DNA from: Symbiodinium sp. CCMP2592
Lineage: Eukaryota; Sar; Dinophyceae; Suessiales; Symbiodiniaceae
Assembly (NCBI GenBank): GCA_905221615.1
Contig: CAJNDT010005779.1
Span: forward strand, 211,501-275,500
Reading direction: 5' to 3'
DNA: 64,000 bases
A program made the translations under genes and the position numbers. Below the pieces are notes generated by a model. It worked only from the letters and a program-made list of their open reading frames with translations, had not been told where the DNA came from and did no database searches. Positions 1 to 7,938 of the stretch are shown here, piece by piece. Position 1 is the first letter of the stretch, and every line of letters begins with the position of its first letter.

Positions 1-788
1 AGCTCCGCTATCTGCCTGGGCACGCATAGCATGTCCCGGCGCTCCTCGAAGGCGCTGGCCAGGATCTGGTCCCCAGCGAAGAGCTGGTAGCTGACCTCCC
101 TGAGAGCCCCCAGCGGTTGGCGGAGGCGGATCTGGGTGTCCACCCGATTGTCGATAACTTGCATGGAGGAAGATGAGTACGCCCACTCGTTGGTGGGGTG
201 CAGGAAGTAGACCTCCCCAGAGATCATGTAGATGGGTTCGTCGGGCCCCGGCTGCCCCAGCTGTCGGAGCACGGACTCCTTGACGTTGCGGGCCACCTGC
301 GCCTCGCTCCAGGCGTCGTTCTGGCGGGACAGCCCCATCTCCAGAGCAGTCACCGGCAGGTAGTCATGGCGCTCATAAGGGGTGCCGTTCCGGCGGCGGC
401 CCCGGATGATCACGGGGACATGCGCCAGCCACTCCGTGAATTTGTCCTTGAAGAAGGCCTTGCCCAGTTTGGTGACATGGTACTGGCCGTTGGCCTGGAG
501 GGAGCGCACGAGCTTTCGGGCACCCCCCCTGGTGAGGATGTAGTCGTTGGGCCCGTCCCGAATGAGAGGCTGGGACTCGTCGAACTGGCGGCTCGGCGGG
601 CGCCGGCCGGTGATGCTGTGGTAGAACTGCCCGGCGCGGGTCAGCTGGCCGTTCGGGCGACTCAGAAGTACGGACTGCAGGCGGTTATCCCTCAGAGGCA
701 GAAGCTGCGAGCCTTGCGCTGAGATCCGTGGTCTGGCCCCAGCGTCGGCTGCACGTCGTATCGCTTCGCGTTGTTGCATCCACGACAT
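1..788 (-). CDS. Unidentified protein, C-terminus cut by the window edge
   Basis: Reading the minus strand from an ATG at 788-786 gives about 262 codons with no stop up to the left edge. The N-terminus reads MSWMQQREAIRRAADAGAR; later segments include LVRSLQANGQYHVTKLGKAF and VIIRGRRRNGTPYERHDYLP. I recognise no family. The strong codon-position GC bias and the length of the open frame support a real gene. It is oriented like the ssDNA-binding candidate at 1185-1751 and separated from it by the TGTCAG iteron module. It could be a viral gene of the same element or of an adjacent copy. The plus-strand open frame opposite it is a shadow. Confidence 0.6.
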   Translation of the reverse strand, partial: MSWMQQREAIRRAADAGARPRISAQGSQLLPLRDNRLQSVLLSRPNGQLTRAGQFYHSITGRRPPSRQFDESQPLIRDGPNDYILTRGGARKLVRSLQANGQYHVTKLGKAFFKDKFTEWLAHVPVIIRGRRRNGTPYERHDYLPVTALEMGLSRQNDAWSEAQVARNVKESVLRQLGQPGPDEPIYMISGEVYFLHPTNEWAYSSSSMQVIDNRVDTQIRLRQPLGALREVSYQLFAGDQILASAFEERRDMLCVPRQIAE

Positions 789-854
789 GATTTCTAGGAG
801 CCCACAAAAAAACCCTCGGCCTCGGAACGCGGACTCGCCGGGTCGGCCCGGAGG

Positions 855-1131
855 CTTGTCAGTTTTGTCAGTTTTGTCAGGTCGCTTGGTCGGCCGGTTT
901 TGCTACAACAGAAGCCCAAAATCCCCGATTCGTCCCACCTGACAGACCTGACAAGCCTGACAACCCCACGGTCAGGTCCCTTCCCGGAGATTCGTATCGC
1001 CGAGTCGGGCCCCGGGAAGCACTTGTCAGGTCTGTCAGGTCTGTCAGATCGCACGTTGGGCACGTTTTTGTAGACAAAAGGCGCCAAAAGGACCCAGAAG
1101 AGCGACCTGACAAACCTGACAAACTGACAAG
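855..1131 (-). repeat. TGTCAG iteron module, inverted copy
   Basis: This 277-bp stretch holds four clusters of TGTCAG/CTGACA hexamers. Two outer clusters have a period of about 10 bp (TGTCAGTTTT and its complement) and two inner clusters a period of about 9 bp (CTGACAGAC and its complement). The outer pair are inverted repeats of each other, as are the inner pair, so the module could fold into a nested cruciform. Its reverse complement matches 13459-13735 (277 bp) and 13834-14111 along the whole length, including the spacer with CTTTTGG and the ATACGA segment. It may be an origin, a terminal repeat or a regulatory array. Confidence 0.85.
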
Positions 1132-1184
1132 CCTTTTCCCACCCCCCCCCCAAAAAAAAAAACCTGGCCGCCATCCCGGGCAGC

Positions 1185-1751
1185 TCAGAAGGGGCACCGC
1201 TGGGGCTCCTCTTCCTTGAGCATGAGGTCCGTCACCTCAATCAGCAAGCCGCACTGGCCGCTCATCATCCACACCTGCCGGAGCTCGGCGCGCACCTTAC
1301 ACTCCCGGTTGGTCAGGTCCCCGGGCTCACGCAGCGGCCCTCCCTGGGCATCCCACAGGCGCACCTGGTCCAGGCACACTTTGAGCTTGATGAAGGAGTT
1401 GCCTCGGGCGGAGGTCTTCAGGCAGGAGACGAAGCGGCTCTCCGTGTCCTGCGTGGTGAGCATGCGGCCGAAGAGCTTCGGGTCCGCCATGGAGCGGCTG
1501 GCCAGCTGGGCCACCAGGGCCTTCTCGAAGCCGGCCAGCTCCTCCTTCGCCGCCTCATTGGGCTCCAGGCACAGGGGCAGCCTCCTGGCGTCCTCGCCGT
1601 TGTAGGCCGTGGGGTGCCACAAAATCCTGATCCAGTCGCACTGCCAGACCGCCGGGCCGCCGTCCTCCGCGGCCACGGGGAAGTACTTGTTACCCTTCGG
1701 GCTCGCTAACAGGTCGCCGAGCTTAATCGCCATGCTTGGCTTGCTGCTCAT
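1185..1751 (-). CDS. Possible viral ssDNA-binding (OB-fold-like) protein
   Basis: 188 aa from the ATG at 1751-1749 (MSSKPSMAIKLGDLL). A second in-frame ATG at residue 7 is an alternative start; the open frame extends further upstream but that part overlaps the divergent gene at 1780 and reads like shadow. The C-terminal pattern, a charged beta segment (ECKVRAELRQVWMMSGQCG) followed by a hydrophobic strand and a terminal CPF, resembles small ssDNA-binding-type proteins of large and polinton-like DNA viruses. That resemblance is from memory of the pattern and is weak. It is divergently transcribed from the small membrane protein gene, 28 bp away, and would fit a replication role with the polymerase-helicase. 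Confidence 0.55.
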   Translation of the reverse strand: MSSKPSMAIKLGDLLASPKGNKYFPVAAEDGGPAVWQCDWIRILWHPTAYNGEDARRLPLCLEPNEAAKEELAGFEKALVAQLASRSMADPKLFGRMLTTQDTESRFVSCLKTSARGNSFIKLKVCLDQVRLWDAQGGPLREPGDLTNRECKVRAELRQVWMMSGQCGLLIEVTDLMLKEEEPQRCPF

Positions 1752-1779
1752 CCTCCCTTTTCTCCCCCCAATAAAAAAA
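1752..1779. promoter_or_regulatory. Divergent intergenic region with A-rich start context
   Basis: Only 28 bp separate the start codons of the leftward ssDNA-binding candidate and the rightward membrane protein. The segment is pyrimidine-rich and ends in AATAAAAAAA just before the ATG at 1780. It must hold whatever drives both genes. The A-rich run before the ATG recurs at other genes of the element (3740, 4766, 5253, 7939, 12391, 21538). Confidence 0.4.
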
Positions 1780-1959
1780 ATGCCGCCGGCTGAACGCACC
1801 TTCTCCCCCATGTTGCCGGGGGAGTGCCTGTGCGCAACCGTAGCCCTGGTGGGGGTCTTCGTGGCCCTGTGGCTCCTGTCCTGCCCCGGTGCGCCGCCGC
1901 CCGGCCACCACCACCCCATGCGGATGCGGGGGCCGTGGCACGAGGGGAACATCACGTAA
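1780..1959 (+). CDS. Small single-pass membrane protein
   Basis: 59 aa from the ATG at 1780. Residues about 15-34 form one clear hydrophobic segment (CATVALVGVFVALWLL), followed by a Pro/His/Arg-rich tail. The ATG directly follows a long A run in an otherwise GC-rich region, a context shared by other genes of this element. Small membrane proteins are common in PLV and virophage virion blocks. No specific family is recognised. It sits 43 bp upstream of the packaging ATPase on the same strand. Confidence 0.45.
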   Translation: MPPAERTFSPMLPGECLCATVALVGVFVALWLLSCPGAPPPGHHHPMRMRGPWHEGNIT

Positions 1960-2002
1960 ATGTGCTACGAGTGCTACAAAGCGCTGTGGATGAAAAAGAG
2001 CA

Positions 2003-2827
2003 ATGGGCAGGGTGAAACTGTTTCCCACCCCCGAGTTCACATCAAAACAGCCACGCGACCCGATTGTTCCCCGCGTGCCGTGCACTGGCATCTTCCTCGG
2101 GCCTTCGAAATCGGGGAAGACGGTGGCTCTCATCAGCGCCATCCTAGACCAGTACCGCACGGCCAACGGTGATTCCGTTTTTGAAAGAATCATTATCATG
2201 TCGCCTTCGATTGACCTTGACGATGCCTGGAAGCCCGTCAAGCATTTCATCGAGCACGACATGGGCGTCAACACGGACCGGGAGCAGGTTTATTTCGACA
2301 AATGGGACGAGGGGGCCCTGCGCGGCATCATCGAGCAGCAGAAGAAGATCACCCGAAAAACGAAGGAATTAGGCTTCAAAAAGCTCTACCAGATCCTCGT
2401 GGTGATCGACGATTTCGCGGACCAACCGGAGCTTCACCGGCGCTCCGGCGACGGGGCGCTAGACACATTATTCATACGCGGGCGCCACATGCAAATCTCC
2501 ACATGGGTCAGCTCGCAAAAACTAAGGCTCATCAGCGCCGCCGTGCGTGTGAACATGCAGTTCATGTGCGTCTGGCGCCTCCGCAACCAGCTCGAGTTGG
2601 AAGCCGTGCTGGAGGAATTGACGGCCCTGCTGCCGAAGCAGGAGCTGCAGGCCATCTACCAGGAAGCGACGCGGGAGCCCTACAGCTTCCTCTTCATCCA
2701 CTACCTGAAGCCCCGCGCGGAAATGTTCTACAAGCGCTGGGAGGAACGCTTCGTGATCGAAAATGGGAACCATCTTGAGCCAAGTGGTGGGCAAACTGTT
2801 GGGCAGCGGCCCGGTGTGCGACAGTGA
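2003..2827 (+). CDS. A32-like (FtsK/HerA) genome-packaging ATPase
   Basis: 274 aa from an ATG. Walker A is GPSKSGKT at residues 33-40 and Walker B is ILVVIDDF around residues 131-138, with downstream GRHMQISTWVSSQK matching the sensor region of A32-type ATPases. In PLVs, Polintons and giant viruses this enzyme pumps DNA into the capsid. The length is usual for compact members. The 3' end overlaps the start of the penton-like gene by 65 bp in another frame. It opens the capsid gene block and is strong evidence that the element was a real virus, not only a transposon. Confidence 0.9.
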   Translation: MGRVKLFPTPEFTSKQPRDPIVPRVPCTGIFLGPSKSGKTVALISAILDQYRTANGDSVFERIIIMSPSIDLDDAWKPVKHFIEHDMGVNTDREQVYFDKWDEGALRGIIEQQKKITRKTKELGFKKLYQILVVIDDFADQPELHRRSGDGALDTLFIRGRHMQISTWVSSQKLRLISAAVRVNMQFMCVWRLRNQLELEAVLEELTALLPKQELQAIYQEATREPYSFLFIHYLKPRAEMFYKRWEERFVIENGNHLEPSGGQTVGQRPGVRQ

Positions 2828-3722
2828 GTGCCATCACGTGCAGTGCTGCACGAGCACGCAGGGGGTCGTGGACCCGCGGAGGCTGCCTTATCCGGAGCGG
2901 GCGCGGCAGATCAGCAACGAGTCCGACAAGTCGACCGGGCGGAGCTTCTGGCGACGTAAGAAAAGGATGTCCACGACTATCTACATAGACAGTCGCAAGA
3001 GAACAGCAGGCGATGATTCGTCGTTTGAAATAGACATCGGGGAGACCCTGCACCTGCAAACGGGCGCCAAGCTCTCCGTCTTCAAGTTCCGCGTAGCGGA
3101 CGCCTTCCTCTCCACGGACAGGGGACAGTACTTGTACTGGATCGATGAAGCGCTGCAAACCCTCAACTGGGCGGTGCTCCCCGTCGGGGCCTACACGGGG
3201 ACCAGGCTGGCCGCGTGGATCTCGAGCAACTACGCATCGGCCACCTACGTCGAATCAACGAATGAGATCGGCGTGGCTTTCGATGGCAACAGGCGTGTGC
3301 TCCAGGATGCGGAGCTCCGGGAGCTCTTCTCCGACGCCGCGAGCTACCCCGCGGGCGCCACGCCCAGCCGGCCGCTCAGCATCGGGCACTTGCTAGGCCC
3401 CAGCTTCATCGACGGAGCGCTCCAAATATTTACGTTCGTGACTTTCAATCCGTACTCAGAATTGCTGCTCAGATGCAGCACTCTGGCCACCGCCGCCGAC
3501 ATCAAAGGCCCCCTGGGCCAAGACATTATCTGCAAAATGATTATCGACAAAGGCGTCGGCAATATCATGCAGACCCGCACCGACGAGGGCCATTTCGTCA
3601 AGTTGCACGGCCCCATTACCCTGCGCACCTTGCGCTTCAAGCTTACGGACGTGGACGGTAATGTAGTGAATACCCGCGGGACCAGCGTTTCTTTTGCGAT
3701 TTTCTTGGATTACGACAATTAA
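2763..3722 (+). CDS. Penton-like minor capsid protein (single jelly-roll candidate)
   Basis: 319 aa from the ATG at 2763. An internal ATG at 2967 (residue 69, MSTTIYIDSRKR) marks where the conserved core begins: a TIYIDSRKR strand and a C-terminal SVSFAIFLDYDN strand are typical of the penton-type minor capsid proteins that close the five-fold vertices of PLV and Polinton capsids. The first 68 residues are an extra segment with MGTILS, which fits an N-myristoylation consensus, and a Cys/His cluster (CDSECHHVQCC). Position directly after the packaging ATPase supports the call. If initiation is at 2967 the N-terminal part would not be made. Confidence 0.75.
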   Translation: MGTILSQVVGKLLGSGPVCDSECHHVQCCTSTQGVVDPRRLPYPERARQISNESDKSTGRSFWRRKKRMSTTIYIDSRKRTAGDDSSFEIDIGETLHLQTGAKLSVFKFRVADAFLSTDRGQYLYWIDEALQTLNWAVLPVGAYTGTRLAAWISSNYASATYVESTNEIGVAFDGNRRVLQDAELRELFSDAASYPAGATPSRPLSIGHLLGPSFIDGALQIFTFVTFNPYSELLLRCSTLATAADIKGPLGQDIICKMIIDKGVGNIMQTRTDEGHFVKLHGPITLRTLRFKLTDVDGNVVNTRGTSVSFAIFLDYDN

Positions 3723-3739
3723 TATCTTTAATCAAGAAA

Positions 3740-4165
3740 ATGGCTGAGAATGAACCCGTGGACGAGCCTGCACCTGTGGCAGAGCCTGTGGCAGAGCCTG
3801 CGGCAGAGCCTGAGCCGGCTCCGGCCACCGTGCCCCCGCCGGAGCCCCCGAAGCCCGCCGAGCCCCCGGCCCCAAAGCGGCGAGGCAGACCTCCTGGTTC
3901 GAAGAACAAGCCGAAGCCGCCGAAGACGGTGCCCGCCGAAGAGACCGTCCCAGCACCGGCTCCCGAGCGTGCTGCCCCCGATCCTCCTGCAGCGCGAGCA
4001 GTTCCTCCGCAGCCCCCGAGGGCTCAGCCCGAGGCTTCGCAGCCCTCGGCCGCCCCGCCAGTGGAGCCTGTGAGGATGACTCCCGCCCAGGAGCGAGCCC
4101 TCCGCTACATGCAGCGCCAGGATCGATACATGGAACTGCTCGCACGAAACACACATGAACTGTAA
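3740..4165 (+). CDS. Pro/Ala/Glu-rich AT-hook protein
   Basis: 141 aa. Residues 1-110 are low-complexity Pro, Ala and Glu; a canonical AT-hook (KRRGRPPGSKNK) sits near residues 46-57 and is followed by a Lys/Pro stretch. The last 30 residues look helical (RALRYMQRQDRYMELLA). AT-hooks bind the minor groove of AT-rich DNA, so a core or genome-condensing virion role is a reasonable guess from its place between penton and capsid genes. The start codon follows ATCAAGAAA. The 3' end overlaps the next gene by 11 bp. Confidence 0.7.
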   Translation: MAENEPVDEPAPVAEPVAEPAAEPEPAPATVPPPEPPKPAEPPAPKRRGRPPGSKNKPKPPKTVPAEETVPAPAPERAAPDPPAARAVPPQPPRAQPEASQPSAAPPVEPVRMTPAQERALRYMQRQDRYMELLARNTHEL

Positions 4166-4499
4166 AAGGATGATGCCCCTCGAGAGGCGCAACGAGCCCT
4201 TCATGCTGCGGCAGTTCAGCCGGATGTACCCCTCGTACAACCTGAATCCCCTTCTCCGGAGAAGGCACCAGCAGCTCGTCGAGGCCCAGGCCTTCAACGA
4301 GTGGCTCTCGAACCGGCGCCTCCGCCAGGACGGCGAGACCTACGCGGACGAATTGGGCCGCATGACTGAGGCGGTCAACAGGCGCATCCCGCAATTGCGC
4401 TACGCCCCGGCGGAGCGCCAGGGCGTTCACAGGATGGCAAGAGACGTGAACGCAGGTAGAAACACCAGCGACTCCCAAGTGTATGGCGGGCTATTGTGA
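4155..4499 (+). CDS. Hypothetical basic virion-block protein
   Basis: 114 aa, rich in Arg and Gln (QFSRMYPSYNLNPLLRRRHQ). It begins inside the end of the AT-hook gene and its stop (TGA at 4497-4499) is one base from an ATG at 4501. No known family is recognised. The tight overlaps on both sides argue that it is a real gene of a compact viral block. Confidence 0.6.
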   Translation: MNCKRMMPLERRNEPFMLRQFSRMYPSYNLNPLLRRRHQQLVEAQAFNEWLSNRRLRQDGETYADELGRMTEAVNRRIPQLRYAPAERQGVHRMARDVNAGRNTSDSQVYGGLL

Positions 4500-4797
4500 G
4501 ATGAAGCTGGATCTGCATCTCGCGAAGCGCGACGGCATGTGGCTGCTGGAAAACCCCGAGGCGGAGATCCCGCTGGCCTACGACCACGAGCTGGCCGACG
4601 AGGACGGCCAGGAAATCCTGCGGCTGCTGGGTCGGCGGTGGGCCCGGCCCCAAAGGGTCCTGGTGCGCTACGACCCAGAGACCAAGACGGTGCTCAGCTA
4701 CCTGTGCGAGATCGTCCAGCGGGCTTCCGAGCGCAGCTACCTGGGCAAGCGCGGCCTTCACATAAATGTACGCGAGCCTGGCGGAGCAAGCTTCTGA
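4483..4797 (+). CDS. Small protein, degenerate paralogue of the next gene (2H-like fold candidate)
   Basis: 104 aa from the ATG at 4483; a second ATG at 4501 (MKLDLHLAKRDG) lies one base after the previous stop and may be the true start. The C-terminal segment SERSYLGKRGLHINV aligns with ENSYYGQRRPLHISF of the next protein, and IPLAYDHELADEDG aligns with VSLAFDDELSEEQ. The first H-x-S motif of the paralogue is absent here (EIPLAY instead of HVSLAF), leaving only H93-x-N. A structural or inactivated copy is likely. It overlaps the next gene by 32 bp. Confidence 0.6.
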   Translation: MAGYCEMKLDLHLAKRDGMWLLENPEAEIPLAYDHELADEDGQEILRLLGRRWARPQRVLVRYDPETKTVLSYLCEIVQRASERSYLGKRGLHINVREPGGASF

Positions 4798-5245
4798 GAG
4801 CGACTGGAGCCAAGAGGAAAGGGACCAGTGGTACAAGGAGCGCCCAAAAGACGAGGAGTACTACCGCATCCAGCGGGAGCTCCTCCAAAAGGGCCTGACC
4901 CGCAAGGCCAAGCTCGTGAAGCTCCCGCCGCACCAGGAGGGCGAGCCGGGATTGTGGGCCATCGGCCTCGAGGGCGCCTCGCCCCTGAAGCTCCCGACGG
5001 CCGAGCAGCACCCGCTGCACGTCAGCCTGGCTTTTGACGACGAGCTCTCCGAGGAGCAGCTCCAAGCCCTGCAGGACGAGTGGGGCTTGGAGCGCGAGAC
5101 GACCCTGCGCTTCCACAAGTTCACGAGCGGCGGCAGCGGCGAGCTCTCCCTGAAGTCGGACCCCGTGGCCAACTCGGACAGCGTCTGGAAGGCCCGGGAG
5201 AATAGCTACTATGGCCAGCGACGGCCGCTGCACATCAGCTTCTAA
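4766..5245 (+). CDS. Putative 2H phosphoesterase-like protein
   Basis: 159 aa from an ATG in the context CATAAATG. Two H-x-[ST]-hydrophobic motifs are visible: LHVSLAF with H85 and S87, and LHISF with H156 and S158, about 71 residues apart. Two such motifs are the signature of the 2H phosphoesterase superfamily, which cleaves 2',5'- or cyclic phosphodiesters and includes viral antagonists of oligoadenylate signalling and RNA-repair enzymes. Residues 111-131 (RFHKFTSGGSGELSL) fit the strands between the motifs. The second motif at the extreme C-terminus is unusual. The family call is inference from motif spacing only. Confidence 0.5.
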   Translation: MYASLAEQASESDWSQEERDQWYKERPKDEEYYRIQRELLQKGLTRKAKLVKLPPHQEGEPGLWAIGLEGASPLKLPTAEQHPLHVSLAFDDELSEEQLQALQDEWGLERETTLRFHKFTSGGSGELSLKSDPVANSDSVWKARENSYYGQRRPLHISF

Positions 5246-5252
5246 GTAAAAC

Positions 5253-6585
5253 ATGGAGGAGCGCAGAAGCAATGGCTTCCGCGTCAAGCCCAGCTTTGGT
5301 CAGGTCCTCGGCTACATAGCTGAGGGCGAGCCCCTCGACATTCCCCTTCCCAGCCGCCAGGCGAGCATCTACACATCCAGTCACTTCTACCTGGATGATT
5401 ACCCCAATGCTCCGGAGCCCATCTCCGACGCACCGATGCCGCACACCACAATCAATCCGGCGGCCGCCTTCGAGACAGCGGACGAAGGTTACAGCGGTAC
5501 TCCGTTTCCCCGCCCGCCAAGAGAGTTCACCAGGCCCTCCTTCCTGCCCGACTCCGACGACGGAGGCAGGGATCCAGGGCAGGCCCTGCGCAACGACGGG
5601 CTCGATGCACCGAGGCCGCCGACGCTCGGAGGCCTCATGAGGGAGTCGGGCATTCAAGCCGCGGAAGCGATCATCGCCGGAGGGGCTGCGGGCGCCGCGG
5701 CGGCGACCCGAAGCGTGGCCGAGAACCAGACCTTCAACATTTTGCGGGGCGGAGGCGACTGGCTCGACAGAACCCTCAGGATCCCCAGGAGGCCGCCGGG
5801 ACTGGCGCCGCCCGCCTCAAATCATCGGGAGGCCCAGCGAGGTGGAGCCCCTGCTCGAGCGAGCCGGGCAGAGAGCCGCGGAGGTGGAGCGGGCGGCCGC
5901 CCAAGACATCGAGGCTTTTGCGTCGCAGCAGGTGGCGGAGGCAGAAGCGGCGGAAGGCTTCGCTGCTACGGCGGAGGCTGCGGCGAGCGCTGCCGAAGCA
6001 GCAACCGCGGCGGAAGCGGGTGGAGGAGCTCTTGCGCTCCTGGGCGAGGGAGCCCTGGCGACTGCTGGTGCCGTGGGCGCGGCGACGGGAGGGTTGGCGG
6101 TGGCTGCTGCAGGTGCAGCCTTGGTCGGAACCGCATGGGCCATCGAGGGAGGCTTGAACGCGGCCTCCGCCCTCACGGGGTGGGGAGCGGCCACGGGCGG
6201 CGGCACGGACTCAGACGCCTCGCGGCCGAGCCAAACCACGGACCTTGCGACCCTGAACGGCATGCAGGAGTCGGGCGCCGTCGACCACTACTTCATCCAG
6301 GAGCAGCGCCGGCAGCAGCCGACGCGGCGGCCCCAGGTCTTCCAGATCAGCGAAAGCGACGAGGAGCCGCGGCCCCAGCCGCAGCAACGCATCGTCGCAC
6401 GACCGGCGCGCCGCCCCAGGGCCCAGGCCCAAACCCCTTTTGGCCTCAACAACATCCCGATCCCGGTGTCTTCCGGCAGCGACCGCTCCCGCATCAGTCG
6501 GCAGTCGCGCGGCGACCGGGGGCCCCTCGGAACGCAGCCGTCCTTCGACGCCCTTCGACAGGCGAGCGAACCGGAAGCTGCATAG
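5253..6585 (+). CDS. Ala/Gly-rich hydrophobic virion protein candidate, broken by a frame offset
   Basis: The ATG at 5253 opens one frame that carries plausible protein to about 5816 (ending IPRRPPGLAPPA); the same kind of sequence then continues in the frame one base further on, from about 5818 to the stop at 6585 (starting IIGRPSEVEPLLERAG). The combined product would be about 443 aa. The middle has a helical Ala/Glu segment and then a long Gly/Ala-rich hydrophobic stretch (LATAGAVGAATGGLAVAAAG) that could insert in membranes; the tail is basic and Ser/Arg-rich. No family is recognised. The first frame after the break turns Gly/Arg-rich and is shadow. The break lies at CTCAAATC and may be mutation, assembly error or recoding. 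Confidence 0.6.
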
Positions 6586-6599
6586 GTATGTAAAGAGTG

Positions 6600-7829
6600 A
6601 TGGAGCAGGTTACGCAAGCCGTCAATGACGAGCTCGTGGCCAGTCTCGACTACAAGCTCCAGACGGGGAACACCAACTACATTCAGAGTCGCAAGAGCGT
6701 GCAGTACTTTCCGTCGTCCTTGAGCACTTTTACGCCAAGCACGTCGCGGGTGTGTCGTATACCGATCACAAGCGGGACCGATTTCGTTGATCCTACATCG
6801 ATTAAGCTGGCCTTCACCTTCCGGAACACGGACGGCTCCAGCGACATGCTCTGCGGCTCGCCGGACCCCTCGTGTTTCATCGAAAGGGTCCAGCTCTTCG
6901 CCAACGGGCAACGGGTGGAAGACATCAGCTACTACGGGCGCAGTTGCTTCATGTATTCGCTACTGAAGCCGTCCGACTGGTGGACGGAGCTGCACTGGGA
7001 GGGCCTCCCGGTGGACGCCGGCGGCTGGGCGCAGCCGGTGCAGCCAGGGCAAAAGCGCGATGTGCTCATGCACCCGCATCTTCTTGGCATGTTCAACTGC
7101 GGCAAGATGCTCCCGCCGCAGCTAAATCTCGTCTTGGAGGTAGAGTTCGCCGAACCCCAGCAGGCCATGCGCGCCGGCGTGGGCTCGAGTCTGTCGTATC
7201 AGATCGAAAATGTGCACCTTTTGGCCGATCAGGTGACCCTTGATAGTGCCCTCCGGGAGAGCTTCGAGCGCATATTACTGTCCAATCGCAGTCTCCTTTT
7301 CAGCTTTCCGAGCCTCCACGTGCAGCAGTCCTCGGTCCCGGCGGGCTCCACGAGCTACAATATCACCGTCGCGCGAGCCTTTACCAAGCTTTTGGGAGCC
7401 TTCGTGCACTTCAACAAGACCGGGGAGAACCACGTTTCCAACTTCGAATATCCAGGGGAGGCCTTCCCGAACGTCTCGGCGGCCACGGTCATGGAGGGCC
7501 AGCTGCAGCTCGGGGCCATGCAATTCCCCAGAAACAGTGTCAAAAGCATCGCCGAATACCACCACTTCCTCGCGATCATGGCGGGCACTTATGACTCAAA
7601 ACTGAGAAATATGCGCCTCCCGAACTATGATAACACGCACTTCATTGCCGCGTTCCCCACGGAGCGTGTACCCAAGCACCCCACCAGCGGTTTGTCGACG
7701 CGCTCCGGCGACCTGTGCCGCTTCACCTTCAAGCAAATGCTCGCGGACCGCGTGGATCAGTGCTTCATAGGGCTCGTATCGCTCCAAATTTGTACACTTT
7801 CAGGCTCCGGCGTCTCAATCCTTGACTGA
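6600..7829 (+). CDS. Major capsid protein (double jelly-roll type)
   Basis: 409 aa from the ATG at 6600. The N-terminal half has the QSRKSVQYFPSS segment, then PITSGTDFVDPTSIKLAF and CFIERVQLFANGQRVEDI, the order of strands and loops seen in PLV and adintovirus-like major capsid proteins. The C-terminal half has the second set of strands with FPTERVPKHPTSGLSTRSGD and LADRVDQCFIGLVSLQI. The length matches small double jelly-roll capsid proteins. It forms the trimeric hexon-like capsomers in such viruses. The frame is intact, unlike the two neighbouring large genes. The assignment rests on pattern and neighbourhood, so a structure prediction would be the decisive check. Confidence 0.75.
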   Translation: MEQVTQAVNDELVASLDYKLQTGNTNYIQSRKSVQYFPSSLSTFTPSTSRVCRIPITSGTDFVDPTSIKLAFTFRNTDGSSDMLCGSPDPSCFIERVQLFANGQRVEDISYYGRSCFMYSLLKPSDWWTELHWEGLPVDAGGWAQPVQPGQKRDVLMHPHLLGMFNCGKMLPPQLNLVLEVEFAEPQQAMRAGVGSSLSYQIENVHLLADQVTLDSALRESFERILLSNRSLLFSFPSLHVQQSSVPAGSTSYNITVARAFTKLLGAFVHFNKTGENHVSNFEYPGEAFPNVSAATVMEGQLQLGAMQFPRNSVKSIAEYHHFLAIMAGTYDSKLRNMRLPNYDNTHFIAAFPTERVPKHPTSGLSTRSGDLCRFTFKQMLADRVDQCFIGLVSLQICTLSGSGVSILD

Positions 7830-7938
7830 TGATATTGGCGTTTTGAGCGATTTGTTTCACCTTTTTTGCCCTCTTCGAGCACCTTAGAACACGCCGCCAG
7901 CCTGGACCGCCGGCACAGAGCCCGGGGGCACTAGATAA

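Noticed and set aside
198-722. 174-codon plus-strand frame at the left edge
   Set aside because: The minus strand is open over the whole 1-788 with better protein-like sequence and an ATG; this is its complement.
1752-1955. N-terminal extension of the 1185-1751 minus-strand gene
   Set aside because: It begins upstream at non-conserved, Gly/Arg-rich sequence opposite the small membrane protein gene; the ATG at 1751 gives a better protein.
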